Shown here: positions 7,800 through 10,827 of the stretch, one piece after another
Layout: each line of letters starts with the position of its first letter
Position numbering within the stretch: position 1 is the stretch's first letter
From: Actinomycetes bacterium
GTDB lineage: Bacteria > Actinomycetota > Acidimicrobiia > Acidimicrobiales > Microtrichaceae
Length of the DNA: 10,827 nucleotides
Assembly: GCA_023427825.1 (NCBI GenBank)
Contig: JAEZAI010000106.1
Span: 1-10,827, forward strand
Direction of reading: 5' to 3'
Notes under the pieces: model-generated
Told to the model about the DNA's origin: nothing
What the model saw: the letters and a program-made list of their open reading frames with translations, nothing else
Database searches by the model: none
Program-made: the position numbers and the translations under genes

Positions 7800-9758
7800 T
7801 CAGGCGTCGGTGCGCCGGCCGAGGACCTTGCGGCCCAGGCGACGGGGCGACCACCGGCCCTGCGACACGATCACCAGCCGGCCGACGGCGGGGTCCAGGG
7901 ACCGCGCCCAGTCCCGGACGGCGGGGTTGGCCGTCAGGTACAGGATCTGGTTGCGCTCGGCGCGGGTAACCAGCGCCTCGAGTGCGACCACTGCGTCGTC
8001 GGCCGCCAGGGGGGCGAACGTGTCGCAGAGGACCACCGGCGGCGGTGCGCTCGACCAGGGGTCGAGCCGGCCGACGATCGCCTCGATCACGGCGGGCACG
8101 TCGTCACGGCTGTAGCGATCGGTGGGCACGGCGTCGATGCGCTCCACCTCGGCCGTGGCGGCGGCGACGGCGTCGGACGCGGCTGCGGCGGCCTGTTCGG
8201 CGGCCTGGACGCGGGCGGCCATGGCCTCGGCCTCCGGCACGGCCCGCGCCAGCACGTCCTCCAGGTCTGCGATGCGGGCGGCGAGCTGCTCGCGCTGCTC
8301 GTCGAGCTCCTGACGACGGGCTGCGATCGTGGCCTGCTCGTCGTCGAGCTCCCCCACCATGTCGCGGTAGCGGACGACCTCCTCCTGGGCGGCCTCCACG
8401 GCCTCGTCCAGCGTGAGCGTCAGCCGAGAGATCACGTGCGGCACGTCGGGCACGCGGGCGAGGTGTTCGAGCGACGAACCGTCGGGGCGGTAGCCGAGGA
8501 AGGCGGTGACTCGCTCCTGCGCGGGCTCTCGCTGCGCCGCCAGCTGCTCGATCCGACCTGCGGCGGCAGCACGCGCCTCGGCCAGCGCTGCATCGAGCGA
8601 CGCGATGTGCTGGGTGAGCTCGTCGAGCTTGGCCTCCACCGCCTGGCCGACGCTGCGGGTGGACGTCGCGATCGTGTACTCGAGGTACGAGTCGAACCCG
8701 TAGCGGGCCAGGACCTGCTGCTCGGCGTCCGCCGCAGCCGCCTGCTGCGACTTGGCCGCCTGGAGCAGCGCGATGTGCGCCGCGTCGATCTGGCTCCTCG
8801 CCGTGTCGCCCAGCAGGCCCGAGCTCTGCAGCCCGAGGAGCAGCTCGTGGTTGGAGCCCAGATCGTTGCGCTCGGCGGCCAGCGCGGCGACCGTCGGGTC
8901 CCCCTCGATGCCCACGCTCGCGGCCTGCTGCCAGGCGCTCTCGACCGCGTGGATCTCGGCCATCAGCGCCTGGGCGGCCGGGCTGACCGCAGCGGTGCCG
9001 GCGGCCACCTCACCGAGCCAGCGCTGGACCTCCCGATGCTGCTCCGCCCTCAGACCGCCGACGCCAGCGGCGCGATCGATCAGCGCGACCAGCGGGCCGG
9101 TGTCGGCGCCGATGCGGATGCCGGCGCCGTCCTCGGCCGGTCCCAGCGCGGCAGCCAGCTCGATGCGCACCGCCTGCAGCTCCTCGAGCCGGCGCGTGGC
9201 GGCCTCGGCGGCGTCGATCGCGACGGTCCGCTCGGTGAGGATCTCGGCCGGACGGTGCTGCAGCGCCTCGACCGCGGCGCCGATGTCCGCCAGCCGCGCC
9301 AGGCAGCCGTCGCGCTCGTCGGTGCCGGCGGCGACAGCGGCATACGTGGCGTCGCGGAGCCGGGCCAGGTGGTCTCGGTCGTCGATCGTCCGACGCAGCT
9401 GCTCTCTCGCGGCGTCGACCCGCTCGACGGCGCCGGCTCGCGCGCTGAGACGAGGGGTCGGGTCGGGTGCCGGGAGCTCACCCGGTCCGATCAGGGGCAA
9501 CCCGTCGCCCGCCAGGTCGAGCGCCACCACGGCCGTCGGGTCGAACGGGGTCAGGAACCCCCCGCCGTCGACGGTCCCGGTCACCTCCGACCCGGCCTGC
9601 ACGTAGGCGCGTGCGAGCAGTGTCGCGATCCGCTCCTGGACGGCCGCGCCGGCGACCACCACGTTCAACCTGGGATGCAGCTCGAGGTGCACGCCGCGCT
9701 CGGCGCCCACCTGCAGGTCCACCAACCGCACGGGACCCACCTCCTTCAGTGGAACCAT
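7800..9758 (-). CDS. SMC/Rad50-like coiled-coil protein with degenerate ATPase motifs
   Basis: A 652-residue protein of unknown function. The N-terminus (VRLVDLQ...LHPRLNVVVAG) reads like the start of an SMC/RecN-type ABC ATPase. However, the Walker A site is AGAAVQERI (36-44), with Glu42 in place of the essential lysine. Long Ala/Glu/Arg-rich coiled-coil stretches follow, at about 90-190 and 310-545, interrupted near YGFDSYLEYT (353-362), a possible hinge. There is no CxxC zinc hook. The C-terminus has a Walker B-like VVLCDTFAPL (575-584), with Asp579 but Thr580 instead of Glu, then QILYLTANP (604-612), where the H-loop histidine is missing. No LSGGQ motif is seen, and the last 18 residues are strongly basic. 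A non-hydrolysing relative of SMC-like ATPases is inferred. The ATG at 9758 gives the expected short lead-in; GTG at 9800 is possible. It follows tesB by 77 bp and may be co-transcribed. Confidence 0.75.
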   Translation of the reverse strand: MVPLKEVGPVRLVDLQVGAERGVHLELHPRLNVVVAGAAVQERIATLLARAYVQAGSEVTGTVDGGGFLTPFDPTAVVALDLAGDGLPLIGPGELPAPDPTPRLSARAGAVERVDAAREQLRRTIDDRDHLARLRDATYAAVAAGTDERDGCLARLADIGAAVEALQHRPAEILTERTVAIDAAEAATRRLEELQAVRIELAAALGPAEDGAGIRIGADTGPLVALIDRAAGVGGLRAEQHREVQRWLGEVAAGTAAVSPAAQALMAEIHAVESAWQQAASVGIEGDPTVAALAAERNDLGSNHELLLGLQSSGLLGDTARSQIDAAHIALLQAAKSQQAAAADAEQQVLARYGFDSYLEYTIATSTRSVGQAVEAKLDELTQHIASLDAALAEARAAAAGRIEQLAAQREPAQERVTAFLGYRPDGSSLEHLARVPDVPHVISRLTLTLDEAVEAAQEEVVRYRDMVGELDDEQATIAARRQELDEQREQLAARIADLEDVLARAVPEAEAMAARVQAAEQAAAAASDAVAAATAEVERIDAVPTDRYSRDDVPAVIEAIVGRLDPWSSAPPPVVLCDTFAPLAADDAVVALEALVTRAERNQILYLTANPAVRDWARSLDPAVGRLVIVSQGRWSPRRLGRKVLGRRTDA

Positions 9759-9835
9759 CGGCAGCGGCGTGCGGAAGTGAAGCGATCCCCCGAGGTTCAC
9801 CCGGGCATCGCGGGAGGTGACGGAGCGGCGCCGGT

Positions 9836-10663
9836 CTAGGCGTCGCGCTCGCGCGTGTCGCGCAGGAGGACCTCCTGCGCCACGGTCGCCACGTGGGTCC
9901 CGTCGAGGGCGAACACGTGGCCGAGGGAGAGCCCTCGTCCGCCGACGAACGTGTGGCAGGTGAAGTCGTGCACGTGCCACTGGTCGGCCTGCAGCGGACG
10001 GTGGAACCAGATCGTGTGGTCCAGGCTGGCGGTGAACAGCGCCCGGTACAGCGTCTCGTCCGGCTCGTTGCGCACCGGGTGCGCCTGCACGACGGCGGCG
10101 GTCGGTAGGTCGTCGCTCATGTACGCGAGCGCGGCGGCGTGACGGACCCGGTCGTCGCCGATCGGCTCGGTGGTCCGGAGCCACGCGGTGGCGCGGCCCC
10201 GCCCGTCACGCTCGATCGACGAGCTCACCCGGTCGCTGGGCACGAACGCCCGCTCGAAGGCGGCGCTCCACGAGCTGCCCTCGAGCTGGTCCGGCACCGG
10301 CAGGTCGGGCGGCGGTGCCAGCGTCTCCACGTCCGCGGAGCGCTCGTCGCGCTGGAAGCTGGCTTCCAGGTTGAGGATCGCGCCCACGGCCTGGCGGGCC
10401 ACGACGCGCCGCGTGGCGAACGACCGGCCGTCGCGGATGCGGTCGACCTCGTAGCGGACCGGCTCGTCGTGGTCGCCGCGCCGGATGAAGTAGGCACGCA
10501 GCGAGTGCACCCCGAGCTCCTCGGGGACCGTGGCGGACGCTGCCATGAGCGCCTGGGCCACGATCTGGCCGCCGTACAGCCCGCCCCACGGGTACTGCGG
10601 ACCGATGCCAACGAAGACGTCACGACCGTGGTCGGCCAGCTCGAGGATGGTCGTCAGGTCCAC
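9836..10663 (-). CDS. tesB: Acyl-CoA thioesterase II (TesB type)
   Basis: Hydrolyses acyl-CoA to free fatty acid and CoA in the cytoplasm. The 275-residue double-hotdog protein shows LYGGQIVAQAL (29-39), VHSLRAYFIRRGD and DGRSFATRRVVARQ in hotdog 1, and SLDHTIWFHRP, GGRGLSLGHVF and VATVAQEVLLR in hotdog 2. Asp215 and Gln263 match the catalytic Asp204 and Gln278 of E. coli TesB. The threonine (Thr228 there) is less certain, with Thr238 the best candidate. Length is normal for the family. The GTG at 10663 is chosen because TACCGT ends 7 nt before it and there is no Shine-Dalgarno sequence; the earlier in-frame GTG at 10690 would put the -10 element inside the gene. The coiled-coil gene follows downstream. 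Five direct repeats lie immediately upstream. Confidence 0.92.
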   Translation of the reverse strand: MDLTTILELADHGRDVFVGIGPQYPWGGLYGGQIVAQALMAASATVPEELGVHSLRAYFIRRGDHDEPVRYEVDRIRDGRSFATRRVVARQAVGAILNLEASFQRDERSADVETLAPPPDLPVPDQLEGSSWSAAFERAFVPSDRVSSSIERDGRGRATAWLRTTEPIGDDRVRHAAALAYMSDDLPTAAVVQAHPVRNEPDETLYRALFTASLDHTIWFHRPLQADQWHVHDFTCHTFVGGRGLSLGHVFALDGTHVATVAQEVLLRDTRERDA

Positions 10664-10670
10664 GCCGAGG

Positions 10671-10676
10671 ACGGTA
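10671..10676 (-). promoter_or_regulatory. Probable -10 element (TACCGT) of leaderless tesB promoter
   Basis: On the minus strand TACCGT fits TAnnnT and ends exactly 7 nt before the GTG at 10663. With 17-bp spacing the -35 would fall at about 10694-10699 (ACTCGG), inside the first unit of the direct-repeat array. The -35 is not consensus. Confidence 0.5.
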
Positions 10677-10685
10677 GCCCGCCTC

Positions 10686-10778
10686 GCCACCTCCCGAGTG
10701 CGGAGCCACCTCCCGAGTGCGGAGCCACCTCCGGAGTGCGGAGCCGCCCCCGAGTGCGGAGCCGCCCCCGAGTGCGGG
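10686..10778. repeat. Five tandem 18-19 bp direct repeats upstream of tesB
   Basis: Units start at 10686, 10705, 10724, 10743 and 10761. The first three are 19 bp (GCCACCTCCCGAGTGCGGA, with one change in the third). The last two are 18 bp with GCCGCCCCCGAGTGCGG. The invariant part is GAGTGCGG. There are no unique spacers, so this is not CRISPR. The array begins over the expected -35 of tesB and extends upstream of it. It could be a cluster of protein-binding sites or simple tandem expansion. The remaining 49 bp to the window edge show only a weak 6-bp hairpin (10804-10826) and no gene start. Confidence 0.9.
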
Positions 10779-10827
10779 CAGCGCCCGTCCGGCTGGGGTC
10801 GTGCCCGCCGTGTCCGGTCGGGCGGGG

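Noticed and set aside
8641..8720. Rad50-type zinc hook in the middle of the coiled-coil protein
   Set aside because: No CxxC is present; the break in the coiled coil is YGFDSYLEYT without cysteines.
8436..9839. 467-codon plus-strand open frame opposite the coiled-coil gene
   Set aside because: Its low-complexity Arg/Gly/Asp/Leu composition mirrors the Ala/Glu-rich coiled coil on the other strand; no domain is recognisable.
9801..10184. N-terminal extension of the coiled-coil frame into tesB
   Set aside because: The frame stays open only because of composition. It overlaps the 3' half of tesB and reads as Arg/Pro-rich text unlike a protein domain; the SMC-like N-terminus begins near 9758.
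10686..10778. Possible CRISPR array
   Set aside because: The units are directly adjacent with no unique spacers, each only 18-19 bp, and no cas gene is nearby.

Overview
The window is very GC-rich, with GTG starts, almost no Shine-Dalgarno sequences and TAnnnT hexamers placed 6-7 nt before several start codons. Together with an MsnO8-type flavin oxidoreductase, a GH15 trehalase-like enzyme and two acyl-CoA thioesterases, this suggests a chromosomal segment of a high-GC actinobacterium, possibly of the Acidimicrobiia type. The taxonomic placement is inference. No insertion sequence, phage gene, CRISPR array, tRNA or rRNA was seen.

Layout from left to right. (1) Two rightward genes: an EstB/class C beta-lactamase-like serine hydrolase, then a type I methionine aminopeptidase with an N-terminal SEC-C zinc motif and its own leaderless promoter. 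(2) A leftward luciferase-like flavin-dependent oxidoreductase, convergent with the aminopeptidase; GC-rich hairpins fill the 57-bp gap. (3) A 149-bp divergent promoter region with palindromes. (4) Three rightward genes: a double-hotdog thioesterase, a GH15 glycoside hydrolase and class II fumarase (fumC). fumC overlaps the GH15 stop codon by ATGA. (5) A non-coding 58-bp tandem repeat that begins inside the 3' end of fumC and copies its stop codon. (6) Two leftward genes: a TesB-type acyl-CoA thioesterase II, followed by a large coiled-coil protein that looks like an SMC/Rad50-type ATPase whose nucleotide-binding motifs have decayed. (7) Five tandem 18-19 bp direct repeats running upstream from the TesB promoter to near the window edge.

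Most genes are ordinary metabolism: protein N-terminal maturation, fumarate hydration, alpha-glucoside or trehalose hydrolysis and acyl-CoA hydrolysis. They do not form one obvious pathway. The items that stand out are the pseudo-SMC protein, the repeated leaderless start architecture, the dyad in the GH15 promoter spacer, the direct-repeat array upstream of tesB, and the tandem copies of the fumC stop region. I did not find a clear multi-gene defence, secretion or biosynthetic system.
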